This document shows positions 48,374 to 61,900 of a stretch of 64,000 bases of DNA, piece by piece. The position numbers were made by a program, and so were the translations under genes. Position 1 is the first letter of the stretch; each line of letters begins with the position of its first letter. Source of the DNA: Tanypteryx hageni. Taxonomy: Eukaryota; Arthropoda; Insecta; Odonata; Petaluridae. The notes below the pieces were generated by a model that was given only the letters and a program-made list of their open reading frames with translations, was not told where the DNA came from and ran no database searches. The stretch is taken from assembly GCA_028673005.1 (NCBI GenBank), contig CM054120.1:58898057-58962056 (forward strand). The letters are read 5' to 3'.

Positions 48374-49900
48374 CAGCAGTTCTCAACCTTTTTCAGTAAT
48401 GTACCCCTTGTTAATTTTCAACAATGTCATGCACCCCTTCTTCCTACTTGTATTTTATGACCATGATTTTCTTGTATAACAAAATAACTATTATGACATT
48501 TAGTGCAATATTATATTTAAACCACCATTTCAAAAATCACTTAATTTATAAAGACGATTTATTAATTTATTTACCATATCTATTGAACCATAAGACACTT
48601 TGGACTATATGATCCACCAAGGTTATCATTTTAAAATTTAGGAAACAGAATTTCATTGTTTTTTTAATGTTTACTGACATATAAAAGCAAAAATGAATCA
48701 CTATAAAACTACAATGCGGCATGAAATTTTTAAGTGTTCTTACTCATCATAAAAAAACCCAAAAAGTCTCATTACTGCTGCCAGATTCAATAATATTCAT
48801 GCATTTGACATTTCATTTCTGAAAGGAATCATTCAATTTCCCTTCTCCATTCAAACAAATGAGTCTGAACTCATCCATGAAATACCTCTTTATGAAGTAG
48901 CAATGCTGTGTCAGTGGATCCCATTTCATTGCACGTAACTTTGAATAGACAAGAATTTATGGCATGACTTTTAATGAAGTTAACAAACTGTACTGCATCG
49001 CACAATGTTTCATGAAGGGGATCACTCATTTCCTTTGATGTTAATGCTTGTTTAAGGATGATGCAGTGAACCCATTTAATATTGGGATTAAGTTTTTGAA
49101 TGAGCACATAGAGGCCACTTTTTCTGTTTGTCATTGCAGCAGTACCATCAGTAGAAATATTGACACAGCATTCCCACTTTAGTCTACACTAAAATTTTGA
49201 GTCATTTCATGCTGCCTCAGATGACGTCTCCATAGTGGTGCTACCAGCATTTAAATTCAAAAGCTATCTCTAGCCATGGTCAACATATTGCATTGTAAAT
49301 ATCTTTGAAGTGGCTTGTTTATGAATAGTTTTGTAACATATTCCCCTTGGGAAGGCTCTACTTTGTGGAAAGATTCCATATTGTAAATATAATATTCTTT
49401 TTTATTTGCAATAGTTTTGTAAACAAACCTTTGCTTATATTACTGTTTGATATTTCAGAACAGGCAATTATGATTCTCCCCTTTGCTATGTATTTGTCAA
49501 CAAACATACACACATGAATGAAAACTCTTAGCTAGCAGATCCAAAGAACCATGTGTGGGTATCAAAATACAGTCTCTCAGCATTAGTTAACACTTCAAGA
49601 TATATAATTAAATTTCACCCATCAGGTCAAAAGCTAATTAAATAAATTAGCAATTTATGCCTCTCCCTTTTCTCATATTCACCACCCCACCCATTGCCTA
49701 CAATGTTAAAACTTAGTATACTAAGAACATCTTGTATACTGATCCTTACTCACTCTACACCCATTTTAAGCTAAAAATGTTTTACTTTCCCCCTCTCCCA
49801 AAAATTTTCCCGGGTCTGAATCTATGCACTGTTGGCACTGTCAGAACCTTTGTCACTCAACCCCTGGAAGAAATTTTGCACCCCCAGTTGAGAACTGCTT
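48374..49900 (-). mobile_element. hAT element with ZBED5-like transposase fragment
   Basis: The left end CAGCAGTTCTCAACC and right end CAGTTGAGAACTGCTT are inverted. Flanking octamers CCCTGGGG and CCCTGGGT match at 7 of 8. TACCCC/GCACCCC motifs follow inside each end. 1.5 kb, with part of a transposase on the minus strand. TTACCATATCTATTGAACCA at about 48571 resembles the 20124 element end and may be a nested fragment. Confidence 0.8.
48871..49190 (-). pseudogene. ZBED5-like hAT transposase fragment
   Basis: The minus-strand frame reads LKWECCVNISTDGTAAMT, a match to the conserved Thr-Asp-Gly-Ala-x-Ala-Met-Thr motif around the second catalytic Asp of hAT transposases of the ZBED5/FAM200 group. 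NPNIKWVHCIILKQALTSK (the C/H..H motif), VNFIKSHAINSCLF and CNEMGSTDTALLLHKEV follow in family order, then a stop. Only about 100 codons of a 500-600 codon transposase remain. Confidence 0.82.
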
Positions 49901-50134
49901 CCCTGGGTTATGCATACTATGTGTTGAGAAATTCTGCTCTAAAACAGGGGTCACCAACCTTTTGATGTGAATGGGCTACTTTTGTCAATAATTAAAAGGC
50001 AGTGGGTGCCAAAGAAAAATGTATTTAATAAGGGTTTTACATGATGGAATTTATGGATCATATGATCCTTATGCTACAAGCATATGTTGGGCTGTTGGAA
50101 AATTTGGAAACAGGAGAAAAATTCTGCAATGACA

Positions 50135-50420
50135 GATCTTCCACTTGTCGGGCGAATAGTTTATCACTGAACCACCATATCAGAGTAATTCTTCCATTTC
50201 AGAATGGGGATGTCTTCTTCGGATAAGATTTTTCTCATTTCCAGATTTCCCAACATTCCAGCTTATGCCTATAGCATAAGAATCATATGATCAGTAAATT
50301 TCATCTATTAATAATTATGGCAATCTCACCATTGAGAGACTATTGGTTTTTTTTGTGTATCTCTTTGACGACATCCATTGGGGCTGGTTGATACTGGCTT
50401 GGATAGCCTGTCCTAACTAA
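50135..50420 (-). mobile_element. partial copy of the SINE-like family at 15772
   Basis: On the minus strand 50135-50175 reads TGGTGGTTCAGTGATAAAC, an A-box-like tRNA head. GACATCCATTGGGGCTGGTT near 50371 matches the body of the inverted pair at 15772-16023 (GACATCCATTGGTGAAGGTT on its minus strand). It is diverged, and boundaries are approximate. Confidence 0.5.
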
Positions 50421-50439
50421 ATGAAAATGAAAAAATGAT

Positions 50440-50620
50440 AAAGAAATTAATTTTTCTTCTTATTCCAGAGTTCATGCACAACTTCAAATTCTAAAGTTGT
50501 GAGACTTGAACGATATATATAGGCAAGTTCATTTTTACTGACAAAGGGGTTTGGGATAGAGGAATTATTTCAATATTATCTCATCAAAGAAGGGAACCCT
50601 AGAATAAATAAATTTAATCC
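50440..50620. repeat. interspersed repeat, copy C
   Basis: Third relative of 47640-47865 and 62835-63060. It shares TTTTTCTTCTTATTCCAG, TTTTTACTGACAAA, GGGATAGA and CTCATCAAAG blocks in the same order. Confidence 0.45.
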
Positions 50621-51722
50621 TTGAAATCTTGTGATAATTTTATTGGTGTTGGATATATGCAAAAACAGAAATTTTAAACTAAATATCTGGAAATTTTTTA
50701 CATCCATGCATTTCCCTATGCTGAGGCTTTTGATCCTCGAGATTGTATCCCAACATCTGTGCAGTAATCATGAAGGGTTTAATGTATGATGAAATGATTA
50801 GATTATACAATGATTCATGATGAGAGTTGATTATAACATGAGAGTAGAGGTAGCATCCACTTAATATACATCTGGTTCACGTATATCTTTACGTTGTATA
50901 ATGATGCTGTGTGTCCATACGTATGTATGCACATACTGTCCGCTGATATGTACATCATACTCAGCCAGGCTATATTGTTTGGCATGTTGCAACATGTACA
51001 CTATTACTGGGCAATGTATGGTCGACCATCTTGACTTCTTGGATTGTGTGTGTTTTTATATTCAAACAATATGAGTGAAATTTTTAATAAGAATGGGTGT
51101 TAAAATATACAAAAATGGCAATTCCTCAAAATAATTCCAAATTTCCACCAAAATTAACCTCAAAGTCTACTCCTGAATCTCCAACTAAATTCCTTTCAAA
51201 ATTCTCTTATAATAACTTCATTTCCTTCTGCTGAAAATTTTTCTTCTCCACTATAAGAACTCATCAAGCAAGCAAGTGGAAAATGATTTTATACAAGAAA
51301 TTTTTTTATGAACATTGACTCATATTTGTTTTGATACTTTAATTTATTGTTGACATGATTAAATTTAATATTTGTTACTTTATAAAAGCAGCGGTACAAT
51401 ATTCAAGCTAAATTTTATATGAAAAAAATTTATGGGACTTGTATGACAATGTAACTACTCTTATAACATGTATTTATATGTTAAATCCCCATCCAATCTA
51501 GAATGTAATCTGTACGCTAAGCAGATGCTGTCTGTATTCATTTTCTGTATTGAAAGAAAAACCTTACAAGGACAATCTTCACCTGATGCAACTCCAAAAG
51601 TGTGAAAATCAACAACTATTAGCCAAAGTAATTGAAAACCAGAAACAGTATAATACTTAAAAAGAGCACTTAAAAATTACTTTCCCTCTCTCAGTATAGG
51701 CTCAAATGATTATATTGTTGAC
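50621..51722. other. intergenic, no gene recognised
   Basis: AT-rich. 50870-51010 has irregular GTATGT/ACATAC-rich sequence with short inverted repeats, but no definable element. Confidence 0.45.
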
Positions 51723-53546
51723 CAGTAATGTATCCGGGGGGTTTTGAGGGTTATAACCCCCCCCTATGAGCAACGTATACTTAGAATATCCTCTGGAAAA
51801 GGTATTGATGCCCCAAGATAATTGCGAACGTGGGACGAGTAAATAAAATTCATTAGTGTTTTACTTAGCATCCTACCAGTTAACTTTCTTTAAAAGATGA
51901 GTTATGCGATCAGGGCTTCCAAAACTGAAGCAGTCTTGTGAGAAAGGGACCCATGTGCATGGCACTCCAGCGGATGGAGAGGTAAAGTGGCCGGAGGAGT
52001 GCCTCTCTTGGGCTAAGTGGTTGATTCGATTCGGGCTTTTTTTGTGCCTTAAATATGGCCCATGTTATTATTGGCTGAATGTAAACATCTTAGCTCTGCT
52101 TGTTGTTTCTCTCTTTATTAATACCTAGCTCTTCATCTTATTTTCCATAAAGACTTAGGAGAGAAAGAAATGCAATGTGGGTTGAAGGTAAAGGCACTTG
52201 GTGTGGAAAAAATCCTTGACACTTCAGTGTCTTCTCACGAAAGAAATTTGGTGCTTTGAGGATGAGCCAAGATAAACGAAGAATTTATTAAAACCACTCC
52301 ATAAACACAGAACATGACTCAACCTAAGCAAAAGATTTGAGTTCATTAAGCATCTGCTGCCCGGCTAGTAAATCAGAGCGCACATATGTGTATTTTTGGC
52401 TAATCTACCTCTTGGATTATTATAGAAAATAGAAGTGCAAAAACTAAACATCAAATACAGAGAACTTGGAAGAAAGCTGTAGGTCTCACATGTTTTGATG
52501 CTGCATGTACTCTCGCTCCATATAATTTCCAGTCACTTTTCGTCAGTCATTCATTGCTAGTGGTCAAAGAAGGATCTCCTCATTGCCTTTAAGGTTTGTA
52601 ATTTTACATATGTATATATAACATTTCCGTGAATGTACTGCTGTGTGAAATTGCTAATTTTTAGAATGAAATTTCCGAAAAGTTTTATTCCAAGTTAAAG
52701 CAACAGATGACCATGTTTGCTGGATTCTGCAATCATGCTTTACAAGTTAGTGGCTTTATTTTATTTCAATATCAACATGTCACGCCGCACATCATTTATC
52801 TAAGCATTTTTATTAAATTAAATCGCTAAACATAGAATCGTTATTTTTTGTTCTAGTTTATGAAAAATTAGTGCGTTTTATTGAATACAATGTCAGGACA
52901 ATTGACATAACACAGGAGTGGGGAGACAGCGCTTATTTGTGTAACACAGCAGGCCAATAGGATGATCTTAAAAAATTGTAGTTTATTCTTACCTTTTCCA
53001 TTCAGTTTTTAGTACTCCTTCATAAACAATTTCTTGTACGTTTTCACTTTGTCCCTATGTGTACAAGATATCTCAAGAAATTCCAGAGGGAGTAGTCATT
53101 TTTTCATGATAAATTTATTATACCTTGTGTTCGGAATGGTAAAATTTTGGTCCACCCATTAGGCAGAGTTCTAATCCCGAAACGATTTTCTCAACTCGTG
53201 TAACACAGGAATGACTGACACGTAGGAACTTTTTAAAACTAAGATTAATATATTTAAAAAATACAAAATCAAGACATTGACGTAGGATTTCACGAACGAT
53301 TGGATTTTCATTTTATCATTGCCAAAATAAGAATCTCATTCTATAACTTACATAAATCAACTAAGAACGTGAAATTAGATGGATTTTAATGTTATATAAT
53401 ATCGATTGGTTTACTATTATGTTCAAACTATCATGTCATTATCTACTTATGCAATATATTTTGTTAAATCTCAAAAAAAAGGTCAGTGGAGATGTTAGTG
53501 ATGAGGCTGATAATCCCCCCTTGAAAAATTCTTGGATACTCCACTG
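51723..53546. mobile_element. candidate TIR element, no TSD found
   Basis: The left end CAGTAATGTATCC with a following GGGGGGTT...AACCCCCCC block is mirrored by GGGGATT-side and GGATACTCCACTG at the right. The inversion includes GACCAGT / ACTGGTC, but flanking sequence shows no duplication. No coding relic is recognised. Confidence 0.45.
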
Positions 53547-55060
53547 GTCTAAAATGTCTAAACAACTTAAGTGCAGTGCCAGAGGCCAACACTGTACTGC
53601 TCAAATATTCTCAAACTAATTTAAATAAGGATGTCCACAACAATTTAATTTTATTATAAAAATGATTTATCTGGGGTTTGAGTTTAGTTTCATCATCTGA
53701 AATATCGTGGTCATGGTGCATGCTAGATAGTAAAATGACACAATGCATTGTGTAGAATGCAAACAATGGAGATGGGTCTATTGGGACTCAAGAAGGATTT
53801 GGCATTAGATTCAAAGTATACTTTTATACTTTGAAAATATCTTCATTTTGTCACATGTTAATTTGCAAAAGATAGGTGAAGGGCTAAAGTGTAGATACAA
53901 GTTCTACTCATAACACAATTAAAATTACTAGAATGGGGTCTGGCATCCGAGTGTTAATATGTTATTAAATTAAAAATTATATTTATACTTTTCCTGTTAA
54001 ATTCCCAGTCAAGTTTACAAAATATGATATTTGGCCAAATCATTTTGTCCCCACTTTTATCCTAAATAAAAAAATAGTTACTTAAAATATAAATGAAAAG
54101 CTGTAATTTTAAAAATATAAGTAAGATATAATAACTTATGTACACAGTTTATTTATTTAATCCTGGGCTCTGATAGCATGTTAGAAAATTTCCATTTTTG
54201 ACAAGGCCAAATCATTTTGTCCCTTTGTGTGTAAGTATATATTGAAAACTATGTTTGTGCCCCTTAGATTTTAATGCCCTAGGTGCATGCCTAGTGCACC
54301 TTATGGTAAATCCACTCCTGTATATACTACATATTACACAGGATAATATGGAAATCTTAAAATTTCCTTTATGCCTTTACAGTACATCATATAATAAAAG
54401 AAATTACCATTTATGTATTTTTTAAATCATGTTCAAAATGTAATGATTTGAGTGTTTGATCTCCTATAATACTCTCATCCTATTTATATAAATTTTAATC
54501 ACTTATCTCTGGTTATTTTTTCTGACAAGTAAAAATATTACTTGGTGTGAAATAGGCGAGAAATATACTATTTTTTTCTGCCAAGTTTACAAAAAATTAT
54601 GATGTAAAAATTGCAACAAAAATTATAGAGATATATTTTATTAAGTAAATGATATTTTACATTAATAAGTCCAACAATAAAGAAATGGAAATTTATAGAA
54701 TCATCCATTACATGTTTTATACAAAAATAAACAGATGATTCAAAATCACTAGCTCACAGTGAGAAGCACATTACAGCACAATATCTTCAAGTTTGAATAC
54801 TTGTAAGAATACTTGTAGCCCTTTTCTGTTCTCATTTAAGAATAATAAAATCACAGTGTATGATAAGGAAGCAACCAGAAAGGAACATTCAATAAAAAAA
54901 TTACTTCACATACCTCAGATGTGAGTAACATACCAATCTACCTGCACAGGTAGAAGTCTTTTTGGTACAGAAGCCAACATTTATATTCATAAATCTTTTT
55001 GGTACGGAAGCCAACATTTATATTCATTTTTCTTCAATAGCATTGTCCTTTTTTCATTAA
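53547..55060. other. intergenic up to the minus-strand gene's 3' end
   Basis: AT-rich, no gene. Contains the 37 bp tandem duplication listed separately. Confidence 0.5.
54957..55027. repeat. 37 bp-period tandem duplication
   Basis: Two 34 bp copies (54957-54990, 54994-55027) differ at one base and are separated by AAA. They share TTTTTGGTAC and GAAGCCAACATTTATATTCA. They lie close to the likely 3' end of the minus-strand gene. Confidence 0.93.
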
Positions 55061-55066
55061 ATATAT

Positions 55067-55072
55067 TTTATT
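55067..55072 (-). promoter_or_regulatory. candidate poly(A) signal of the minus-strand gene
   Basis: AATAAA on the minus strand about 700 nt beyond the stop at 55768. Another lies at 54637-54642. Motif evidence only. Confidence 0.3.
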
Positions 55073-55767
55073 TAAGTAATTCCTATGGACTTATGCCTAT
55101 TTTCCTAATTTAAGTTGAAACTAGAATTTAAAATTCTGAAACATTTTAAATGTATGTACAAACATTTTTACACAGCAATGAAACAACATCAATTGCAGTT
55201 TTTATATTAGTTAAACAATACATTCAAGAAGTTAAGACATGTTGTTTAAACATCAATTATCATTTCAAAATAACTTTCCATTTTTTTTAACAGTCAAGAA
55301 AACAGAGTTTTTCAGTTTCCACATGATTCAATGTTCCTGATGTAAATTAATTACATTAAGACAACATAAATGTCTTTGAAAAGTTGTGATGTGCTTTAAT
55401 TGAGGAAGCATTGAATTATGCAATTTAAGTTAGAACTGTAGAAAATCTTAGTGTTCAGTTAGTGGTAATCTTCCATCTCAGATTGCAAAATGCCACTAAA
55501 CATTTGTTAAGACACTTTAAAATCATCTTAAATACCTATTGCACTTTTGCAAATGGGTAACTTTCTAGATGACATTTCTCTAACAGTGAAACACTGCTGA
55601 AGTTGTTGCAGTTTATCATTATTTTAAAAATATAGCAGTGTTTTCTAAGTAAATAGTGATATGTGCCTTCAATTCTATCAATCATTTCTCAAAAATCAGC
55701 AGTCATTAATTATCAGCAGTATAAGTACCTTTTAATATGTCAATCATTCTCATGTCTGAAGTTAAGA

Positions 55768-55993
55768 TTAATCAAAACTTCCAATGTTAAATTTATGATT
55801 ACATTCTAATCCATGCCAATTGTTACCTGATCTATGATTGTCCACTGATGCTAATGCAGCTTCTTGTTCTACTGATTTTTCAATGCACTTGAGGACTCTC
55901 TCAGCCTCCTTGTACAACTTATCAAGTTTTGATTCTTCTTCCTGCAGTTTTACTTCTAGTTCCGAATATGTGCTCTCAGTACAGGTTTCCATC
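55768..55993 (-). CDS. terminal coding exon, coiled coil
   Basis: The acceptor is TGATGTAG on the minus strand. The first base completes the Val codon split from 57109. The ATG right after it is therefore internal. It encodes heptad-like ELEVKLQEEESKLDKLYKEA and CIEKSVEQEAAL, then a short polar tail to TAA. The exact frame join with the 57109 donor is strong support for the splice. Confidence 0.87.
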
Positions 55994-58900
55994 CTACATC
56001 ATTATAAAATAAAACTTTCAGCTACTCTCCTCCTTAAATATAGGATTTTTGAAATATTATAATTTCAATAACATGTAACTATATGGATGCATGAAATTGC
56101 AACTCATATACCATTACATGTCATTAGTTAAATGATTAATTATTTTAAATATACATCTTTACTTTTTATCAGATATAAGGGGTGATTTTTATGCAGCGTA
56201 ATATGTAGATGTATTCTTTACAGTGAAAAATGAAATTGCTACCAAACTTATTTTTAATAGCTGAAGCGTTCAACCCAGTGGTTCTTAAGCTTTTTTGGCT
56301 GCAATTCAAATTCTGGTCACAGTGACCCATGTTCTCCACTAGTTCTCTTGTGATAAGTGATAAAATAAATAGGAAATTAACAAGAAAATTCATGTAAGCC
56401 ATTAGCATTGAACAGATTGTTTGGAGAAATGGTATATTTGGATATAGACAGCCACAGAAGACCTTTGACAGTCCACACAAAATGACTTGGTGACCCAATT
56501 TTGGGTCACAAACCTAAGGATAAGAGCCACTGGTTTAACCCATATGCTGACCATTTTTCCCTATAAGTTTCTGTAGAAAACTTTAATTTTTGAAAAATCT
56601 TATAAACTGACACTAATGCAAACAAAATTTAGAATTCCATATACAGACAGTCATGTTGAATCACCTAAGAGATTTTATTCACAAAGAAAATCATTAGATG
56701 ATGGTCTGGGCTGGTCAACTGAGGTCCAGCATACTTGGCCCATCTTGGAAACCATTAGGTCAGCAAATGTGTTAAACATTGAGACCAAAAAGATCATTAT
56801 GCAGTTATGATAAAATGTAAAAAAATAAATTTGTATGCATCAAGTTTAATGATGTTTTTGAAAACATATACTGAAACAATGATTAGAAGTGATGATTAAT
56901 GACGGAAACTTCCATGCAAACAAAATGTACCATTCCCGATTGAGGTGAAGTATGTGGGAATTCTTTTATTTTAACCAAAGCAATGACTGCAATTATTATT
57001 CTGGTATTTAGTGCATTCCTATTATTATTTTTTGAATAATTCTATGTTAGTGGGACTTTCTCAAGACACACGGATTGAAGACTCATATTCACAAAATCTG
57101 CTACTTACACATAAATCTTCTTTTTGTCCCTTTTAGCTGCCATTCTCAGCCTGTCCATCCTTGCCATCTCTTCCTGCAATCCCCATATAGTTTCCTCAGA
57201 TTCTGAGGCTTGCTTTTTTATCAACGACAGGAGAAAATGCTGCTGATTTAATTGGGAAGGGGGAGATGAGGAGGGAGTGGATAGCTGCATCGAGAGGGAG
57301 GAACAAGATGATGATGCTGAGGTAGCCAGAGGGAGGAAGCTGAATGTGGAAGACTCGGAGGATAAAGAGTGGGGAGGAGATGAGGAATAGGGATGAGACT
57401 GATGAGAGGATGATGATGAATGACTAAAATTTGACAGAGATGAAGAAGTTGTCCGAGTAGGGTGGTTCGTTTGCGTGATGACTGGATTAATCTTCACGCT
57501 GTTACATGACCCGTTCATGGAATCGCGTTTCACATATCCATTCAGATCATCATCCTTCTTATCTCTTTCTTTGGTATGCGCGCTTAAGACTACCTCATCT
57601 ACTCCACTGTCGTATTCGACTCCTTCGGCCCTCGATCCTTGACCACGACAAACATCCTTGCGTAATTTTTGGCTGACATTATTAAGGAACACAGTATCAC
57701 TTCCGTATCTCGAGTAACAGTCGCTACTGAGCTTCCGAGTACTTTCACAAGTGTAGCTTTGAGATCTACCGGTCTTTTTTGGTTGACCTTTGACGCAATT
57801 GGATTTAATCCCGGCGGATACCCAGCCGCTATGGGAATCCGAAGCGTCTCCCTGTCCCCTCTCCTCCGCGGCGTCTTCCTTGCAGCCCCCGGTGCCTCCC
57901 CCGCACCATCCTCCTCCCCCTTGGGCCACCGTACCGTTTTGGCTTATCCTCTCGAAGAACAACCTCAGTTGGGAAACTATGGAAACCGGCACGGGGACCC
58001 CACCTTGCATTGTGCAAGAGACGGGAAAATCGGACGGTAGGTCATGCAAAGATTTAGCACGCTTGGGTCTCGTTCTCGGTAGCGATGGGCATTTCATGAC
58101 GGACTTCTCAAGGTCTTCGGAGCTGGCGCAGGACCTAGACGAGAGTTGGTTCCTTTGGACCTCTCCCCCTCCCCTGTTACAAGTGGGGGGCCTGGAACCT
58201 CCAAGCGCTTCGAAGAGCCGTCGCCTCTCGGTGACTGTGGCGCTGCCTCTCTGGCAGAGGTCTTTCAGCCTCTCTACCTCCTCCGGCTCCGCTTCCCCAT
58301 CGGAACGTCCACCGCAAATCCTCAGTTCCTCCGGGTCGTCGGAACGAGGCGATTCGGTGATTCGCAGAATGTCGAGGAAACGCACATCTCCAAGTGGTGT
58401 TTGCCTCATGAGTTCCACGGCCAGGGTTCGGGTCCACCTCGAGAATTCAGCAGCGTCGTTCGCCTGCGGAGTTAAAAGAGGCAATTTTAACGTCTGGCGG
58501 TGAGAAGGAGATAGATACGTGACGTTTCGAGGCAGTTGTTTTTCCCGCAAAATTTCCACGTCGTCTCGAAAACATCCTCCACCGCCTGAGTCTCCTAACC
58601 GCATAGCACTTGCCATTCATCCGTAGTTATAAACTCACCAATGTTCGAGTGTTTTGTTTACGTTCCGAGTTCGTTATTTTCACGTTTCTAGCGTGTATAT
58701 TATTTTCTGGTTTATTACGATGGGAGTGGGATGAATTTTAAGCGGTTTGAAACGTCTTTTGTAAAATTCGCTCGGCCTTTTTAAATATTCCTCCGTCTGT
58801 TTGTGGTTTGAAGGGTAATATTGTAAGCGGCGTAAAATGTTTCTTGAAATGCCACTCATTCTGGAGAAGTAAGATTTAATTGGATTTAAAGCTCAAATTC

Positions 58901-61900
58901 GGAATGACATGGATTCCTATTTTGTTAATTTAGAGAAAGGAAGACGAAAGTTCATAACTATGAAGACGAAAGTTTATAACTATGCGTGGCAATATGAACG
59001 ATAGTAAAAAGGCTTTAGTGCTACGTTTTATTTCATAAATTGGTATAAAACAAAGATTTCACCAGCGAAGAGTTTTACCATTAAAGTTTGAAATCATCGG
59101 TTTACCTCTAAGATATCATCATCTGGTATAATGTCGCAATTATCTAATAAAAGAACTTGCGCGTTTTGTAACATGGAGCGCTCAAGCTAGAGCCAGTTTG
59201 CAGGTTGGTCACCATTTTACTAGGAAATATTCTGTAATAAATGACCTTTGAGGGTATGAATTAATCAGATTAGTCGCATTTTAATCCGGCAGATTCAGTA
59301 TTAGGATGATAATCAACTTTTATGGTAGGGGACTGAAATTCACATCTGCCGCATGATGGCTTTCCGCCAAGTTCACGGGTCGCATTAAGACGCCGTACCA
59401 AATCCACGGACCGCATTACATACTTTTCCAGCCCTCACACCCTTTCATATTCTTATGACATTCACTCTCCCATTTCACAAGGGGGAAACGCCTCAATATT
59501 TTAAAAGTGTTGATTGAAAATACTAGTTAAACAAAGTTTTGGGTGAAATATTTTATAAGAAATACATTATAGATTGGACTGTGTAGAATAAAGTAACTTA
59601 CTTCGCGGACCGCATAACTTTTTGAGAGTCTTCTCGTTTAATGATGGCTTTGGAATTACTCGGAGAAATGCGACTTCCGTTTGGGAGAAAACTTCTAAAC
59701 ACCTACGCCAGCTCAAGCATCAACTCACCGGAAGAAATAGAAAGTTTCTTTCCTTTTTGTGCTCTGGGGCGCATATGTTCAGTGAATTGGCATTAGGGAA
59801 AGGCACCTGTCATGGGCACACCTGCGCAGCAAATTAGGCTACCTTAAAATGCTTCAGGACTTTGACTTACTCTTCGTTGATCCATGCGCTTTTAAAAATC
59901 CTTTTCCATATAAAGTATTAATTAGCAATTATTAGTAATTTCGCGAACCATTCTTAACCCGGCGGTACCCGCGCGAATTTTTGTAACGTCAGTACTCGAC
60001 ACCTACAGATTTTTTTATAAAAAGAATATCACTATTATTCAATTAGTTCTTTATTTTGTACTATTTATAATCATTTGTAAGTGAATTTCGAGAAGTTTCA
60101 AATGATTTTTTCATTTATTATTTTTAACAATATTGTTATTAATCTAGTCCGAAATGAAAAAGTCTTAAGGTAAACTTTCATGAATATTTTCGGATGTCAA
60201 TCTATGAGTAAGATGACTGTTTTTTTAGGAAGATACTTATTATATCGTCAGTTCAATTAAAGATATCGGAAATCCCGCAATAGAATACAAATAATAATTC
60301 TACACAAGAGGAAACCATGTTTTTTGCATCATGACCTGGAAAACTGTATTTGCTTCACTTTCTTAATTTGAATATTCGTGCAATTCACTATAATATTTAT
60401 AATAGTTTTCTCAAATATCAGTCGGAAACAGTCTACTGGGAGCTTCAAACAAAAACACTGAAATAATAAAAATCTACAAATCTTGTAGGACCAGAGTCAG
60501 TGAAGCAACTGTTGAGATGTGAACTCCAATTATGGGAAAATAACACATACGATGACGATCAGTGAAGAAACTATTGAGAGACAATCTCAAATTATGTGAA
60601 ATAACAAAAGTTCTATAGATAGTAACAATAATTTCAGAATAAAATAGTAACAATAATTTCAGAATAAAACAGGAACAACATTCGCACAAAGAAAAAAGCG
60701 CTGATTTCCATAACGTACAGCGCAGAACTCTCATAGAAAAAACGTCCAAACTCAAAGGATTACTATAGAAAGCTGAAAATATTTAGCAGAATAGGTTCAA
60801 AACACGTGTCATTCCAGCTACTGAAAAGGAGGGGTCATAAAAGATAAGACGGAAGGAACCCTGCCATAAGCCGTAGCCTAGGGTATTCACAGCACCCCGC
60901 GCGAGTACTGCCGGGTTAAATGTTAGGGCCAGGAAGGAATAGGTATAATAACATAGAAACAGTCATTGTGCAATATTTCGTCAGTCGGTATTATCGTTCA
61001 TCCTCATTCGAAACCATTATTTATTTATGCAAATATCACGGGTTCTTCTCTTACGAGGAACAAACACGTAGAAAATTAGGACATAAGTTCAAGAACCAGC
61101 ACTTGAAAAATACCTGCCTCGCAATCAGATATCTCCAACAGCCACAACAAGGTTATAAAAAACCAGATGCGCATTTAGATTTAATAGAATCTATTTTCGG
61201 TGTATTACCAATGAAGACGGCTGATTTGTAGCCGAAATTCGCCTCTCGTTTTTATAACCTTGTTGTGGCTATTTGAGATACCCGAGACAAGTATTTTTAA
61301 GTGCTTGTTCTTGAGTATTTTAGCCATGAGACGAGCTCGATAATTCCCTGCTGAAGGACATAAGTATCTAACCAAAGCTTCCCGTATGCTAAGCACCTAT
61401 ATTCTTTCGCAATTTCATGTACAACCTTTCGGATGTACAATAAAAAATGTATTCCCGATGACATATTCTTTTAATGGAATTCAGCGATGCAGCGACTTGC
61501 AGACTTGACAAGGACGCCCAAATGCGCTTAGGTCGGGGAGCTCAATAGATTTGACATATACCTACAGTGAATCTTCGATATAGCGAGAATTTATAAAATT
61601 CATAAAAACATTCGTTCTAACGAGCACTCGTAATATCCAAAAATTAAATTCCGTATACGTAACGTTAAGAAATTGACGGTGGTGGTGTTTTCGCTCGCTT
61701 TAACGAAGATCTCGTTATATGCCGTACCCGTTTTATCGAGGTTAAGCTGTATTTACTGTCTGTTTAAACATCCCTATCGTGAGAACTACATTATGCAGCC
61801 GTCAAACTCAAGCCCTAAAGTGGTAGGACGTATCGTTGGAATTTATGTTTTCTTAAGGTATCTAGTAATATAAATGGTAATTATAGGTCCAGTAGATATT

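Noticed and set aside
57790..58503. 237-codon + strand frame opposite the large minus-strand exon
   Set aside because: It is the antisense shadow of GC-rich coding sequence. The minus frame is longer and has matching splice sites and domain content.
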